The notes: generated by a model from the sequence alone, not told the origin. A DNA stretch of 64,000 bases from Pseudoxanthomonas sp. J31 (GCF_000510725.1 NZ_AZNZ01000001.1:372001-436000); one strand, 5' to 3'; positions 52,400 to 62,308 are shown, counted from the first letter of the stretch. Program-made: numbers and translations.

Positions 52400-52455
52400 G
52401 TCCCAATCCTCCTGTGGATGGGGCGCATGATCGGCAGGGAAGGCAAGCGGGGCAT

Positions 52456-52469
52456 TGATCAGGATCAAG
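52456..52469 (-). promoter_or_regulatory. FNR/Anr box upstream of ccoN
   Basis: TTGATCAGGATCAA is a perfect TTGAT-N4-ATCAA site, 57-70 nt before the ccoN start. FNR/Anr proteins activate cbb3 operons under low oxygen. No fnr gene is in the window, and Clp recognises a different site, so the regulator is elsewhere. Confidence 0.85.
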
Positions 52470-52595
52470 GCGCCAAGCGCCGTTAACGGGTTATCCCTTG
52501 AAATAGGGGAACTGCATCCCGGTTCCGGGACCCGGAGGCGCCCGCCGGCGCCGCACTGTATCGTTTAGCCCTGAGACGTACCGAGCCGTTCGCGG

Positions 52596-55307
52596 ATGAG
52601 CATCTACGCGCTGGAAGCCGTTTTCGCCCCCAAGTCGGTGGCCGTGGTCGGGGCCAGCCCCCGCCCCGGGTCGGTGGGCCGCACCGTGGTCCACAACCTG
52701 CGCCAGGCCGGATTCGCCGGGCAGGTGGGCCTGGTCAACCCCAAGTACCGGCGGATCGAGGGCGTGCCGGCGGTGGCCTCGCTGCGCGACCTGCCGTTCG
52801 CGCCCGAGCTGGTGGTGGTGACCACCCCGGCCGAAACCGTACCCGGGGTGATCGCCCAGGCGGTGGCGGTGGGGGCGCGGGCGGCGATCGTGGTCACCGC
52901 CGGGCTTGGCCAGGGCCCGGGCTCGCTGCTGGAGCACCTGCGCAACGAGGCCCGCCCGCACGGCCTGCGCATCGTCGGCCCCAACTGCCTGGGGGTGATG
53001 GCCCCGCACGTGGGCCTCAACGCCAGCTTCGCCGCGCGCAGCCCGCTGCCGGGCGACCTGGCCCTGGTCTCGCAGTCCGGCGCCATCGCCGCAGGCCTGG
53101 TCGAGTGGGGCGCGGCGCGCTCGATCGGCTTCTCGGCCGTGGTTTCGCTGGGCGATGCCCTGGACGTGGACTTCGGCGACCTGCTGGACTGGTTCGCCCA
53201 GGACCCGAAGACCCGGGCCATCCTGCTGTACATCGAATCCATCCGCGACGCGCGCAAGTTCATGTCGGCCGCGCGCGCCGCGGCCCGCTCCAAGCCGGTG
53301 GTGGTGGTCAAGTCCGGGCGCCACGAGCAGGGCGCGCGCGCCGCCGCCACCCATACCGGCGCCCTGGCCGGCGCCGACGCGGTATACGACGCCGCCTTCC
53401 GCCGCGCCGGCCTGCTGCGCGTGCACGCGCTGGACGAGCTGTTCGCCGCGGCCGAGACCCTGGGCCACCTGCGCCAGGCCCCCGGCCGGCGCCTGGCCAT
53501 CCTCACCAACGGCGGCGGGATCGGCGTGCTGGCGGTGGACCGCCTGGTCGACCTTGGCGGCACCCTGGCCAGCCTGGATCCGCAGACCGTGCAGGCCCTG
53601 GACAAGGTGCTGCCGCCGACCTGGTCGCATTCCAACCCGGTGGACATCGTCGGCGACGCCGACGCGGCCCGATACACCGCCGCGCTGGAGGCGCTGCTGG
53701 CCGACCCGGGCAACGACGCGGTGCTGGTGATGAACGTGCCCACCGCGCTGTCGTCCTCGCTCGAGGCGGCCGAGGCGGTGGCCTCGGTGCTGGCGCGGCG
53801 GCCGCGCCCCGGCCACGGCAAGCCGGTGCTGGGGGTATGGCTGGGCGGCGGCCAGGAGGCGCTGGCGCGGCTGGACGCGGCCGGGGTGCCCACCTACGCC
53901 ACCGAGGCCGACGCGGTGCGCGGCTTCACCTACCTGGTGCGGCACCGGGAGGCGCAGCAGGCGCTGATGGAAACCCCGCCCAGCCTGCCGGAGGACTTCG
54001 TGGTCGACGCCGCCGCGGCGCAGGCGATCGTCGCCCGTGCCCTGGAGCAGGGCCGCGACTGGCTGGACCCGCTGGAGGTGGTGGACCTGCTGGGCGCCTA
54101 CGGCATCCCGGTCACCCCGGCGTGGCGCGCCGCCGACGCCGAGGCCGCGGTCGCCGCCGCGCGGCCGCTGCTGGAGGCGGGCAAGCTGGTGGCGCTGAAG
54201 ATCCTGTCGCCGGACATCGTGCACAAGTCCGACGTGGACGGCGTGCGCCTCAACCTGTCCAGCGAGGCCGCGGTGCGCGAGGCGGCGGCCTCGATCCTGG
54301 CACGCGCCCGTGAACTGCGGCCCAAGGCGCGGATCGAGGGCGTGACCGTGCACCCGATGGTGGCGCGGGCCAAGGCGCGTGAACTGATCGCCGGCATCGC
54401 CCACGACCCGACCTTCGGCCCGGTGATCGTGTTCGGCCGCGGCGGCACCGCGGTGGAAGTGATCGACGACAAGGCACTGGCCCTGCCGCCGCTGGACCTG
54501 CGCCTGGCCCACGACCTGATCTCGCGCACCCGCGTCAGCCGCATCCTCAAGGCCTACCGCGACGTGCCGGCGGCCGACGAGCGCGCGGTGGCCCTGGTGC
54601 TGGTCAAGCTGGCGCAGCTGGCGGCCGACGTGCCGCAGATCCGCGAGCTGGACATCAACCCGCTGCTGGCCGACCGCGAGGGCGTGGTCGCGGTCGATGC
54701 CCGGGTGGCGGTGGCGCCGCACCCGGGCCCGGCGCAGAAGGGCCCGTGGCATTCCAGCTTCGTGATCCGCCCGTATCCGAAGGAGTGGGAGCGCACGCTG
54801 GAGCTGTCGCAGGGCCGGCGCATGTTCGTGCGCCCGGTGCGGCCGGAGGACGAGCAGATGTTCCTGGAGTTCTTTTCCCGGGTCAGCGACGAGGACCTGC
54901 GCCTGCGTTTCTTCTCCGCGGTGCGCCACTTCAGCCACGAGTTCATCGCGCGCCTGACCCAGCTCGACTACGCCCGCTCCATCGCCCTGGTGGCGATCGA
55001 CCCGGACAGCGGCGAGATGCTGGGCGCGGTGCGCCTGCTGGCCGACGCCAACTACGAGCGCGGCGAGTACGGGATCATGGTCCGTTCCGACCTCAAGGGC
55101 CTGGGCATTGGCTGGCAGCTGATGCGGATCATGATCGAGTGGGCCGGCAGCATCGGCCTGAAGGCGGTCGAGGGCCAGGTGCTGCGCGAGAACGTGACCA
55201 TGCTGGCGATGTGCCAGCAGCTGGGCTTCAAGGTCGCGCCCGACCGCGAGGATCCCACCGTCATGGACGTGGTGCTGGACGTGGCCAGCGCCAACGCCGC
55301 CGCCTAG
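52596..55307 (+). CDS. ADP-forming acyl-CoA synthetase-like/GNAT protein acetyltransferase (PatZ-like)
   Basis: A 903-residue fusion. CoA-binding and succinyl-CoA-ligase-like domains (about 8-460; [14 protein letters not shown]), an ATP-grasp part (about 490-710), and a C-terminal GNAT (about 735-900; [24 protein letters not shown]). This is the PatZ/YfiQ layout that acetylates acetyl-CoA synthetase and other lysines. [12 protein letters not shown] has His253 at the position of the phosphohistidine of active ADP-forming acyl-CoA synthetases; I recall that enteric Pat lacks it. So the ligase half may be active here. It is divergent from ccoN. Confidence 0.88.
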   Translation: MSIYALEAVFAPKSVAVVGASPRPGSVGRTVVHNLRQAGFAGQVGLVNPKYRRIEGVPAVASLRDLPFAPELVVVTTPAETVPGVIAQAVAVGARAAIVVTAGLGQGPGSLLEHLRNEARPHGLRIVGPNCLGVMAPHVGLNASFAARSPLPGDLALVSQSGAIAAGLVEWGAARSIGFSAVVSLGDALDVDFGDLLDWFAQDPKTRAILLYIESIRDARKFMSAARAAARSKPVVVVKSGRHEQGARAAATHTGALAGADAVYDAAFRRAGLLRVHALDELFAAAETLGHLRQAPGRRLAILTNGGGIGVLAVDRLVDLGGTLASLDPQTVQALDKVLPPTWSHSNPVDIVGDADAARYTAALEALLADPGNDAVLVMNVPTALSSSLEAAEAVASVLARRPRPGHGKPVLGVWLGGGQEALARLDAAGVPTYATEADAVRGFTYLVRHREAQQALMETPPSLPEDFVVDAAAAQAIVARALEQGRDWLDPLEVVDLLGAYGIPVTPAWRAADAEAAVAAARPLLEAGKLVALKILSPDIVHKSDVDGVRLNLSSEAAVREAAASILARARELRPKARIEGVTVHPMVARAKARELIAGIAHDPTFGPVIVFGRGGTAVEVIDDKALALPPLDLRLAHDLISRTRVSRILKAYRDVPAADERAVALVLVKLAQLAADVPQIRELDINPLLADREGVVAVDARVAVAPHPGPAQKGPWHSSFVIRPYPKEWERTLELSQGRRMFVRPVRPEDEQMFLEFFSRVSDEDLRLRFFSAVRHFSHEFIARLTQLDYARSIALVAIDPDSGEMLGAVRLLADANYERGEYGIMVRSDLKGLGIGWQLMRIMIEWAGSIGLKAVEGQVLRENVTMLAMCQQLGFKVAPDREDPTVMDVVLDVASANAAA

Positions 55308-55369
55308 CCGCCTCGCGCCGCGTTCACGCCGGCCGCCTATCGTTCCGGCGAGGACGACGGAGGTGGGCC

Positions 55370-56296
55370 GTGATCGAGACGGACGTGCTGGTGGTTGGCG
55401 GCGGCCCTGCGGGGCTGACCGCGGCCATCTACCTGGGGCGCTTGCACCGCCGCTGCGTGGTGGTCGACGCCGGCGACAGCCGCGCGCGCTGGATCCCCGA
55501 GAGCAACAACTGCCCCGGCTTCCCCCAGGGCATCGCCGGCACCGCGCTGCTGGCGCGGTTGCGCGCCCAGGCCGAATCGTTCGGCGCGGTGCTCGAACAC
55601 GGCCTGGTGGCCTCGCTGCAGCGCGGCGCCGACGGCGTGTTCGTCGCCGAAGCACCGGACGGGCGCCGCTGGCACGCGGCGGCGGTGATCCTCGCCACCG
55701 GGCTGAGCGACCGCCTGCCGGACCTGCCGGACGTGGAGCAGGCCGTGGCCTGCGGCGCGCTGCGGCTGTGCCCGGTCTGCGATGCCTACGAGGCCAGCGA
55801 CCAGGCCATCGGCATCTACGGTCCGTGGGAGACGATCATCGGCCACGTGCCGTTCCTGCGCGGCTACAGCGCACGCCTGAGCCTGCTGCCGACCGATGCG
55901 GTGCCGGCGTCGCCGCCCCCGGACCTGGGCGTGGAAGTGCTGCCGCCCGGCGGCCGCCTGGTGTTCGCCGACGGCCGCTGCGGCTACGTGGTCGACGGCC
56001 ACTGCCACCGCTTCGACACGGTGTACCCGTTCCTCGGCTGCGACAGCAGCGCGCACCTGGCGCGGCAGGCCGGGGTGGAGCTGTCGGACAGCGGCGAGAT
56101 CCCGGTCGACGCCCACCAGCTGACCTCGGTACCGGGCCTCTACGCGGCCGGCGACGTGGTCAGCGGGCTCAACCAGATCTCGGTGGCGGTGGGCCAGGCG
56201 GCGATCGCCGCGCTGGCCGCGCACAACCGGCTGCCGCCGCGGCCGCGGGAACTGCAGCAGGAACAGGCGGCGGCCGCGGGACCGGGGGCGGCCTGA
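55370..56296 (+). CDS. Thioredoxin-reductase-like flavoprotein
   Basis: A 308-residue NAD(P)/FAD oxidoreductase. [19 protein letters not shown] binds [11 protein letters not shown] is a TrxB-like redox CxxC, and [22 protein letters not shown] is the second FAD motif. The NAD-binding middle lacks a clean GxGxxA/G, reading [10 protein letters not shown], so the electron donor or function may differ from thioredoxin reductase. GTG at 55370 follows GGAGG. It is transcribed alone. Confidence 0.8.
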   Translation: MIETDVLVVGGGPAGLTAAIYLGRLHRRCVVVDAGDSRARWIPESNNCPGFPQGIAGTALLARLRAQAESFGAVLEHGLVASLQRGADGVFVAEAPDGRRWHAAAVILATGLSDRLPDLPDVEQAVACGALRLCPVCDAYEASDQAIGIYGPWETIIGHVPFLRGYSARLSLLPTDAVPASPPPDLGVEVLPPGGRLVFADGRCGYVVDGHCHRFDTVYPFLGCDSSAHLARQAGVELSDSGEIPVDAHQLTSVPGLYAAGDVVSGLNQISVAVGQAAIAALAAHNRLPPRPRELQQEQAAAAGPGAA

Positions 56297-56331
56297 GCCG
56301 GCGCGCCGGGAGGCGGCGGGCCGGCGAGGGA

Positions 56332-57513
56332 TCAGGCCGCGGGCACCCGGACGTGGCCTTCCATCAGCACGCGCGCGCTGCGGCTCATCACCGCGCGGGT
56401 CACGGTCCACTGGCCGTCGACCCGGGCGACCGAGGCGCCCACGCGCAGGGTCCCGGAGGGATGGCCGAAGCGCACCACCTCGCGCGCGCCGCCGCCGGCG
56501 GCGCGGTTGACCAGGGTCCCGGGCACCGCGGCGGCGGTGGCGATCGCCACCGAGGCGGTGCCCATCATCGCGTGGTGCAGCTTGCCCATGGACATGGCGC
56601 GCACGTTGAGGTCGATGTCGGCGGCCGCGATCGGCTTGCCGCTGCTGGACACGTAGTCGCGCGGCGGTGCGACGAAGGCGACCTTGGGCGTGTGCTGGCG
56701 GGTGGCGGCCTCCTCCGGGGTGCGGATCAGGCCCATGCGCAGTGCGCCGGCCACGCGGATGGCCTCGAGCTTCGCCAGGATTGCCGGATCGCCGTTGATC
56801 GCCGGCTGCAGCTCGGTGCCGGTGAAGCCGATGGCTTCCGCGTCCACGAACACGGTGGGGATGCCGGCGGTGATCAGGGTCGCCTCCAGCGTGCCCACGC
56901 CGGGCACCTCGAGGCTGTCGGCCAGGTTGCCGGTGGGAAACATGCTGCCGCCGTCCTCGCCTTCCTCGGCCGGATCGAGGAACTCGACGACCACCTCGGC
57001 GGCGGGGAAGGCCACGCCGTCCAGCTCGAAATCGCCGGTCTCCTGCACCTGGCCGCCGCTGACCGGCACGTGCACGACGATGGTCTTGCCGATGTTGGCC
57101 TGCCACACCCGCACTTCCACCGTGCCTTCCCGCGGGATGCGCGCCGGGTCGATGAAGCCGTTGGCGACCGCGAACGGACCGACCGCGGTGCTGAGGTTGC
57201 CGCAGTTGCCGCTCCAATCGACGAAGTCCTCCTCGATCGCGACCTGGCCGTAGAGGTAGTCCACGTCGTGGCCCGGGCGCGTGGCCGGGCCGATGATCAC
57301 GCACTTGCTGGTGCTGGAGGTGGCGCCGCCCATGCCGTCGGTGTGCTTGCCGTAGGGATCGGGCGAACCGATCACCCGCTGCAGCAGGCGGTCGCGCGCC
57401 GGACCCGGCACCTGCGCCTCGGCGGGCAGGTCCTGCAGGCGGAAGAACACGCCCTTGGAGGTGCCACCGCGCATGTAGGTGGCGGGGATGCGGAGCTGGG
57501 GCTTGTGGCTCAT
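56332..57513 (-). CDS. prpF: 2-methylaconitate cis-trans isomerase
   Basis: A 393-residue PrpF protein. YMRGGTSKGVFF at the N-terminus, DGMGGATSSTSK and WSGNCGNLSTAVG are family signatures. PrpF isomerises the product of AcnD in the methylcitrate cycle of propionate breakdown. AcnD is encoded on the same strand 540 bp upstream, with an SRPBCC gene in between. prpB and prpC are not in the window. Confidence 0.93.
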   Translation of the reverse strand: MSHKPQLRIPATYMRGGTSKGVFFRLQDLPAEAQVPGPARDRLLQRVIGSPDPYGKHTDGMGGATSSTSKCVIIGPATRPGHDVDYLYGQVAIEEDFVDWSGNCGNLSTAVGPFAVANGFIDPARIPREGTVEVRVWQANIGKTIVVHVPVSGGQVQETGDFELDGVAFPAAEVVVEFLDPAEEGEDGGSMFPTGNLADSLEVPGVGTLEATLITAGIPTVFVDAEAIGFTGTELQPAINGDPAILAKLEAIRVAGALRMGLIRTPEEAATRQHTPKVAFVAPPRDYVSSSGKPIAAADIDLNVRAMSMGKLHHAMMGTASVAIATAAAVPGTLVNRAAGGGAREVVRFGHPSGTLRVGASVARVDGQWTVTRAVMSRSARVLMEGHVRVPAA

Positions 57514-57549
57514 GGATTCGCTTGCGCTGAGGGTAGGGGAGGGCGGGGC

Positions 57550-58008
57550 TCAGGCCCCGTCCGGGATCTCCGGTTCGACCAGTTTCGCCAGCATGTCCAG
57601 CGAGTCGCGCCAGCCCAGGTGGCACATGTCCTCCGGGATGGCCGCGGGAATGCCTTCCTGCACGATCCGCAGTTCGGTCCCTGCGATGCTGGGCTTCAGC
57701 GACACGGTCACGAGCATCTCCCCGGGCAGCCCGGGGTCGTCGAACGTGTCGGCATGCCGGATCAACGCGTCCTCGACCAGCTCGAGGTAGCGCACGGTGA
57801 ACGACTCGCTGCTGCCGGTGGAGAAGTTGGTGAAGGCCATGCGGTAGCCCACGCCGGGCTTGAACTCGAGCATGCGCGCAGTGAAGCCGTACGGCGGCAT
57901 CCAGCGCACCAGCGCGTCCGGATCGGTGAACGCGCGGAACACCCGGGCCGGCGGCGCGGCCAGGATGCGGTGCAGGTGGACGGTGCCGGTGGCGGTCGTG
58001 TCGGTCAT
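57550..58008 (-). CDS. SRPBCC/AHSA1-family protein
   Basis: A 152-residue START-like ligand-binding protein: HRILAAPPARVFRAFTDPDALVRWMPP starts the Bet v1 fold, and VSLKPSIAGTELRIVQEGIP and LGWRDSLDMLAKLVE end it. AAGGAG about 9 nt upstream supports ATG 58008; an ATG at 58035 lacks a site. It separates acnD and prpF on one strand, which is unusual, and has no known role in propionate metabolism. Ligand unknown. Confidence 0.8.
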   Translation of the reverse strand: MTDTTATGTVHLHRILAAPPARVFRAFTDPDALVRWMPPYGFTARMLEFKPGVGYRMAFTNFSTGSSESFTVRYLELVEDALIRHADTFDDPGLPGEMLVTVSLKPSIAGTELRIVQEGIPAAIPEDMCHLGWRDSLDMLAKLVEPEIPDGA

Positions 58009-58053
58009 GGTCGTGGCTCCTTCGCAGTGGGTCATGTCACTGCGACGAACCAG

Positions 58054-60672
58054 TCAGGCAGCCTTCGACGCATCCAGGAAGTCCTGGGCGAAGCGCTGCA
58101 GCACGCCGCCGGCCTCGTAGATGCTCACCTCCTCGGCGGTGTCCAGGCGGCACGTCACCGGGACCTCCAGGGCCTGGCCGTTGCGGCGGTGGATGACCAG
58201 GGTCAGGTCCGCGCGCGGGGCGCGGGTGCCGACCACGTCGAAGGTCTCGGTGCCGTCGATGCCCAGGGTCAGGCGGGTGGTGCCCGGCTTGAACTCCAGC
58301 GGCAGCACGCCCATGCCGATCAGGTTGGTGCGGTGGATGCGCTCGAAGCCCTCGGCCACGATCGCCTCCACGCCGGCCAGGCGCACGCCCTTGGCGGCCC
58401 AGTCGCGCGAGCTGCCCTGGCCGTAGTCGGCGCCGGCGATGATCACCAGCGGCTGGCGGCGCTGCATGTAGGTCTCGATCACCTCCCACATGCGCATCAC
58501 CTTGCCTTCCGGCTCCAGCCGCGCCAGCGAGCCCTGGCGCACGCTGCCGTCCTCGTTGCGCACCATCTCGTTGAGCAGCTTGGGATTGGCGAAGGTGGCG
58601 CGCTGCGCGGTGAGGTGGTCGCCGCGGTGGGTGGCGTAGGAATTGAAGTCCTCCTCCGGCACGCCCATCTTCGCCAGGTACTCGCCGGCGGCGCTGGTCG
58701 GCAGGATGGCGTTGGACGGGGACAGGTGGTCGGTGGTGATGTTGTCGCCCAGCACCGCCAGCGGGCGCATGCCGCGCAGGGTGCGCTCGCCGGCCAGCGC
58801 GCCTTCCCAGTACGGCGGGCGGCGGATGTAGGTGCTCATCGGGCGCCAGTCGTACAGCGGCCTGACCGGCTCGCCGTGCTCCACGCGCACCTGGAACATC
58901 GGCGCGTAGACCTTGCGGAAGTGCTCCGGCTTGACGCTGGCGCGCACGATGGCGTCGATCTCCTCGTCCGCCGGCCAGATGTCCTTGAGCGTGACCGGCT
59001 TGCCGTCGGCGTCCAGGCCCAGCACGTCCTTCTCGATGTCGAAGCGGATGGTGCCGGCGATGGCGTAGGCGATCACCAGCGGCGGGCTGGCCAGGAATGC
59101 CTGCCGGGCATACGGGTGGATGCGGCCATCGAAGTTGCGGTTGCCCGACAGCACGGCCACCGAGTACAGGTCGCGCTCGACGATCTCCTGCTGGATCTTC
59201 GGGTCCAGCGCACCGCTCATGCCGTTGCAGGTGGTGCAGGCGAAGCCGACGATGCCGAAGCCCAGCTTCTCCAGCTCCGGCAGCAGTCCGGCTTCCTCCA
59301 GGTACAGCTGCACCGCCTTGGAGCCCGGGGCCAGCGAGGTCTTGACCCAGGGCTTGCGCAGCAGGCCGCGGGCGTTGGCGTTGCGCGCCAGCAGGCCGGC
59401 GGCGATCACGTTGCGCGGGTTGGAGGTGTTGGTGCAGCTGGTGATGGCGGCGATGATCACCGCGCCGTCCGGCAGCAGGCCGCGGGCCTCTTCCTCGCGC
59501 GCCGCCTGCAGCTTGGCCGGGTCGGCGATGCCGCGCTCGCCCAGCGCGCTGACCGGCAGGCGCCGGTGCGGGTTGGACGGGCCGGCCAGGTTGCGCACGA
59601 CCGAGGACAGGTCGAATTCCAGCACGCGCTCGTACTGCGCCTGCGCCAGGTCGTCGGCCCACAGGCCGGCGGTCTTCGCATAGGTCTCCACCAGCTGCAC
59701 CTGCTGCTCCTCGCGCCCGGTCAGGCGCAGGTAGTCCAGGGTCTGCTGGTCGATGTGGAACAGCGCGGCGGTAGCGCCGTACTCCGGGCACATGTTGGAG
59801 ATGGTGGCGCGGTCGCCGATGGTCAGCGTGGCCGCGCCCTCGCCGAAGAACTCCAGGTAGTGGCCGACCACGCGCTGCGCGCGCAGGAACTCGGTCAGCG
59901 CCAGTACCACGTCGGTGGCGGTGATGCCCGGGCCCGGGCGGCCGGTCAGGCGCACGCCGGTGATTTCCGGCAGCCGCATCCACGAGGCGCGGCCGAGCAT
60001 CACGTTTTCCGCCTCCAGGCCGCCGACGCCGATGGCGATCACGCCCAGCGCGTCCACGTGCGGGGTGTGCGAGTCGGTGCCCACGCAGGTGTCGGGGAAG
60101 GCGACGCCGTCGCGCACGTACACCACCGGCGACATCTTCTCCAGGTTGATCTGGTGCATGATGCCGTTGCCCGGCGGGATCACCTCCACGTTGCGGAACG
60201 CATGCCGGCACCACTCGATGAAGTGGAAGCGGTCGGCGTTGCGGCGCTCCTCGATCGCGCGGTTCTTCTCGAAGGCCTGCGGGTCGTGGCCGCCGCACTC
60301 CACCGCCAGCGAATGGTCGACGATCAGCTGCACCGGCACCACCGGGTTGACGCTGGACGGGTCGCCGCCCTTGTCGGCGATGGCGTCGCGCAGGCCGGCC
60401 AGGTCCACCAGCGCGGTCTGGCCGAGGATGTCGTGGCATACCACCCGCACCGGGAACCAGGGGAAGTCGAGGTCGCGGCGGTGCTCGACCAGCTGGCGCA
60501 GGTAGTCGTCCAGGTGGGCCGGGTCGGCGCAACGCACCAGGTTCTCGGCATGCACGCGCGAGGTATAGGGCAGGCTGGCCCAGGCGCCGGGCTGCAGGGC
60601 TTCGACCGCCTCGCGGGCGTCGTACCAGTGCAGGGGGGTTCCGGGGAGGGGCTTGCGGTGCTTGGTATTCAT
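58054..60672 (-). CDS. acnD: Fe-S 2-methylcitrate dehydratase AcnD
   Basis: An 872-residue aconitase-fold enzyme. Three cluster cysteines are visible: Cys413 in TSCTNTSNP and Cys479/Cys482 in CTTCNGMSG; the C-terminal swivel has GADYGQGSSRDWAAKG. Pairing with prpF identifies AcnD rather than aconitase A; together they replace PrpD in the methylcitrate cycle. ATG at 60672; a longer frame to 60786 lacks support. Confidence 0.92.
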   Translation of the reverse strand: MNTKHRKPLPGTPLHWYDAREAVEALQPGAWASLPYTSRVHAENLVRCADPAHLDDYLRQLVEHRRDLDFPWFPVRVVCHDILGQTALVDLAGLRDAIADKGGDPSSVNPVVPVQLIVDHSLAVECGGHDPQAFEKNRAIEERRNADRFHFIEWCRHAFRNVEVIPPGNGIMHQINLEKMSPVVYVRDGVAFPDTCVGTDSHTPHVDALGVIAIGVGGLEAENVMLGRASWMRLPEITGVRLTGRPGPGITATDVVLALTEFLRAQRVVGHYLEFFGEGAATLTIGDRATISNMCPEYGATAALFHIDQQTLDYLRLTGREEQQVQLVETYAKTAGLWADDLAQAQYERVLEFDLSSVVRNLAGPSNPHRRLPVSALGERGIADPAKLQAAREEEARGLLPDGAVIIAAITSCTNTSNPRNVIAAGLLARNANARGLLRKPWVKTSLAPGSKAVQLYLEEAGLLPELEKLGFGIVGFACTTCNGMSGALDPKIQQEIVERDLYSVAVLSGNRNFDGRIHPYARQAFLASPPLVIAYAIAGTIRFDIEKDVLGLDADGKPVTLKDIWPADEEIDAIVRASVKPEHFRKVYAPMFQVRVEHGEPVRPLYDWRPMSTYIRRPPYWEGALAGERTLRGMRPLAVLGDNITTDHLSPSNAILPTSAAGEYLAKMGVPEEDFNSYATHRGDHLTAQRATFANPKLLNEMVRNEDGSVRQGSLARLEPEGKVMRMWEVIETYMQRRQPLVIIAGADYGQGSSRDWAAKGVRLAGVEAIVAEGFERIHRTNLIGMGVLPLEFKPGTTRLTLGIDGTETFDVVGTRAPRADLTLVIHRRNGQALEVPVTCRLDTAEEVSIYEAGGVLQRFAQDFLDASKAA

Positions 60673-60876
60673 GGCGGGCAGGTCGCTGGTCGCGCCGGCC
60701 TGCCTGCCGCCGGTGCGGAGCGCACCGGCCTGCCGGGCGGGCCGGGCATGGATCGGAGGACCGATCTTACCCCTGCGTCGCGCCACGACCCGCCGCCGGA
60801 GGCCGGAAACAGCGGGTTTGCGGCCTGAATGCGGGTCTCGTATTGATGCCGGCGATCAACGGATCGCCGCGGCGCT

Positions 60877-61116
60877 TCAGCCGCTGCAGCCGCCGCAGCA
60901 CACCGAAGGCACGATGTGGATGGCCTGCTGCGGCACCGGGACGCCGGCGGCGGCGAGGATCGCCCCGACCTCGGCGGTGCCGGCGCAGGTGGCCACGCGC
61001 AGGTGGCCGCTGGCCGGGTCCAGGTCCACGAGGGCGGCCGGGTCGCTTTCCAGCAGGGCCTGCTCGATGCGTGCCAGGTCGACCCGCGTCGGATCGATGC
61101 GGATGTCCAGTTCCAT
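60877..61116 (-). CDS. 79-residue protein with HMA-like fold pattern and Cys tail
   Basis: A small cytosolic protein with a beta-alpha-beta-beta-alpha-beta alternation (ELDIRID, RIEQALLE, AALVDLD, HLRVATC, GAILAAAG, AIHIVP) like heavy-metal-associated domains, but without the loop CxxC. Instead the last residues are CCGGCSG, and one more Cys lies near residue 44. AAGGGG 9 nt before the ATG supports translation. It follows azurin on the same strand by 75 bp. A copper-binding or chaperone role is inferred from the fold pattern, Cys tail and cupredoxin neighbours. Confidence 0.65.
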   Translation of the reverse strand: MELDIRIDPTRVDLARIEQALLESDPAALVDLDPASGHLRVATCAGTAEVGAILAAAGVPVPQQAIHIVPSVCCGGCSG

Positions 61117-61156
61117 GCGGGAATCCCCTTGGGGCCGCGTCGCGGCCGGGAACGGG

Positions 61157-61183
61157 CCACCCGTGCCTCGGCGGCACGGGTGG
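61157..61183 (-). other. Hairpin after azurin
   Basis: A perfect 11-bp stem (CCACCCGTGCC with GGCACGGGTGG) and a 5-nt loop just past the azurin stop. No T run on the minus strand, so it more likely protects the azurin message than ends it. Confidence 0.6.
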
Positions 61184-61191
61184 CGCGGGAC

Positions 61192-61650
61192 TTACTTGGT
61201 GACGACCAGCTTGCCCTTCATCATGGCCGAGTGGCCCGGGAAGCTGCAGAAGAAGCTGTAGTCGCCGCCGGCGGCCAGGGCCTTGCCGGGGAAGGTGATC
61301 TTGGTCTTCTGGCCGCCGCCCACCAGGTCGGTGTGCGCGATCACGCGGGCGTCGCCCTTGGGCACGTAGGCGTTGGCGGCGCCGGCCTTGATGCCGTCGC
61401 GGGCGATGCCGGCCATGTCGGCGGTCTTGCTGATGACCACGTTGTGGCCCATCGCGTTGACCGGCAGCTTGCCGGTGTGCGCCAGCTCGACGGTGATGGT
61501 CGGGCAGCTGGCCGAGACGGTGGCCTCCTTCAGGTCGAACTTCATGGCGTCGTCGCCCTTGAGCGAGATGGTGCAGTTGCCGGCGGCCTGGGCCATGCCG
61601 GCGGCGCCCATCAGGGCCAGGGCAGCGAGGATGCGGGTGCGGTTCTTCAT
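61192..61650 (-). CDS. azu: Azurin
   Basis: A 152-residue periplasmic cupredoxin with signal peptide (cleaved near AQA-A, about 22). The type 1 copper ligands are all present at azurin spacing: His69, Cys135, His140 and Met144; Cys26 and Cys49 form the usual disulphide. Azurin donates electrons to NirK or to cbb3/peroxidase systems. It lies downstream of nirK, nirV and SCO on one strand. Confidence 0.95.
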   Translation of the reverse strand: MKNRTRILAALALMGAAGMAQAAGNCTISLKGDDAMKFDLKEATVSASCPTITVELAHTGKLPVNAMGHNVVISKTADMAGIARDGIKAGAANAYVPKGDARVIAHTDLVGGGQKTKITFPGKALAAGGDYSFFCSFPGHSAMMKGKLVVTK

Positions 61651-61687
61651 GGTGGTTACTCCGGTTTGACGGGGATGGATGGAAGCG

Positions 61688-62308
61688 TCAGTCCGCGGCC
61701 AGCGTGGCGCGGACCTGTTGCACGAATGCGGGATCGGGCGCGATGCCCGTGACGTCGGAGCGTGCGACCTCGCGGCCCTCGGCGTCGAGCAGCACCAGTA
61801 CGCTGGTGTGGTTGATGCTGCCGTCGTCGCGGAAGCGGTAGCGTACGCCCAACACGCTGGCCAGGGCGCGGACCGCGTCCGGTTCCGGGCGCAGGTAGCG
61901 CCAGGCGGCGGGCGTGCGGTGGTCGGCGGCGACCGCGGCCAGGGCCTGCGGGGTGTCGCGCGCCGGGTCCAGGGTGATGACCGCCACGCCCAGGCGTTCG
62001 CCGTCGGCGCCCAGCTGCTTCTGCAGGGCCTTGGCGTTCTCCAGGATCAGCGGGCACATCAGGTGGCAGTTGGCGTAGAACATCGACACCAGCTGCGGCC
62101 GGCCGTGCAGGTCGGACCAGCGCAGCGGCTGGCCGTGCTGGTCGGTCAGGCCGGCATCGACCTGGTACAGCGAACTGCCGGGCAGCATGGTCGCCGCGGG
62201 CGCGTCCGGCCCGGCCAGCGCGGCCAGGGCGACCGGCAGCGGCCCGCACAGGGATAGCGCCAGGGCCAGGCCCAGGGCGGTACGCAGGGGTTTGAAGTGG
62301 TGGTTCAT
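61688..62308 (-). CDS. SCO1/SenC-family copper chaperone
   Basis: A 206-residue thioredoxin-fold protein with an N-terminal signal/anchor (about 10-32), copper motif CHLMC (Cys81, Cys85) and His167 in SINHTSV. SCO proteins deliver copper to oxidases; here, in a nirK operon, the target may be NirK or azurin. GAGGAG precedes ATG 62308, which overlaps the upstream gene's stop by 4 nt. Confidence 0.92.
   Translation of the reverse strand: MNHHFKPLRTALGLALALSLCGPLPVALAALAGPDAPAATMLPGSSLYQVDAGLTDQHGQPLRWSDLHGRPQLVSMFYANCHLMCPLILENAKALQKQLGADGERLGVAVITLDPARDTPQALAAVAADHRTPAAWRYLRPEPDAVRALASVLGVRYRFRDDGSINHTSVLVLLDAEGREVARSDVTGIAPDPAFVQQVRATLAAD

Noticed and set aside
55363-60828. An uninterrupted 1821-codon plus-strand frame antisense to prpF and acnD
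   Set aside because: In about 70% GC DNA, frames opposite real genes stay open. The translation is Val/Ala/Gly/Arg/His-rich with no domain, and the minus strand carries clear enzymes.
60843-60859. TTGAT...ATCAA resembling an FNR box upstream of acnD
   Set aside because: The half-sites are 7 bp apart, not 4, so it does not fit the FNR/Anr spacing.
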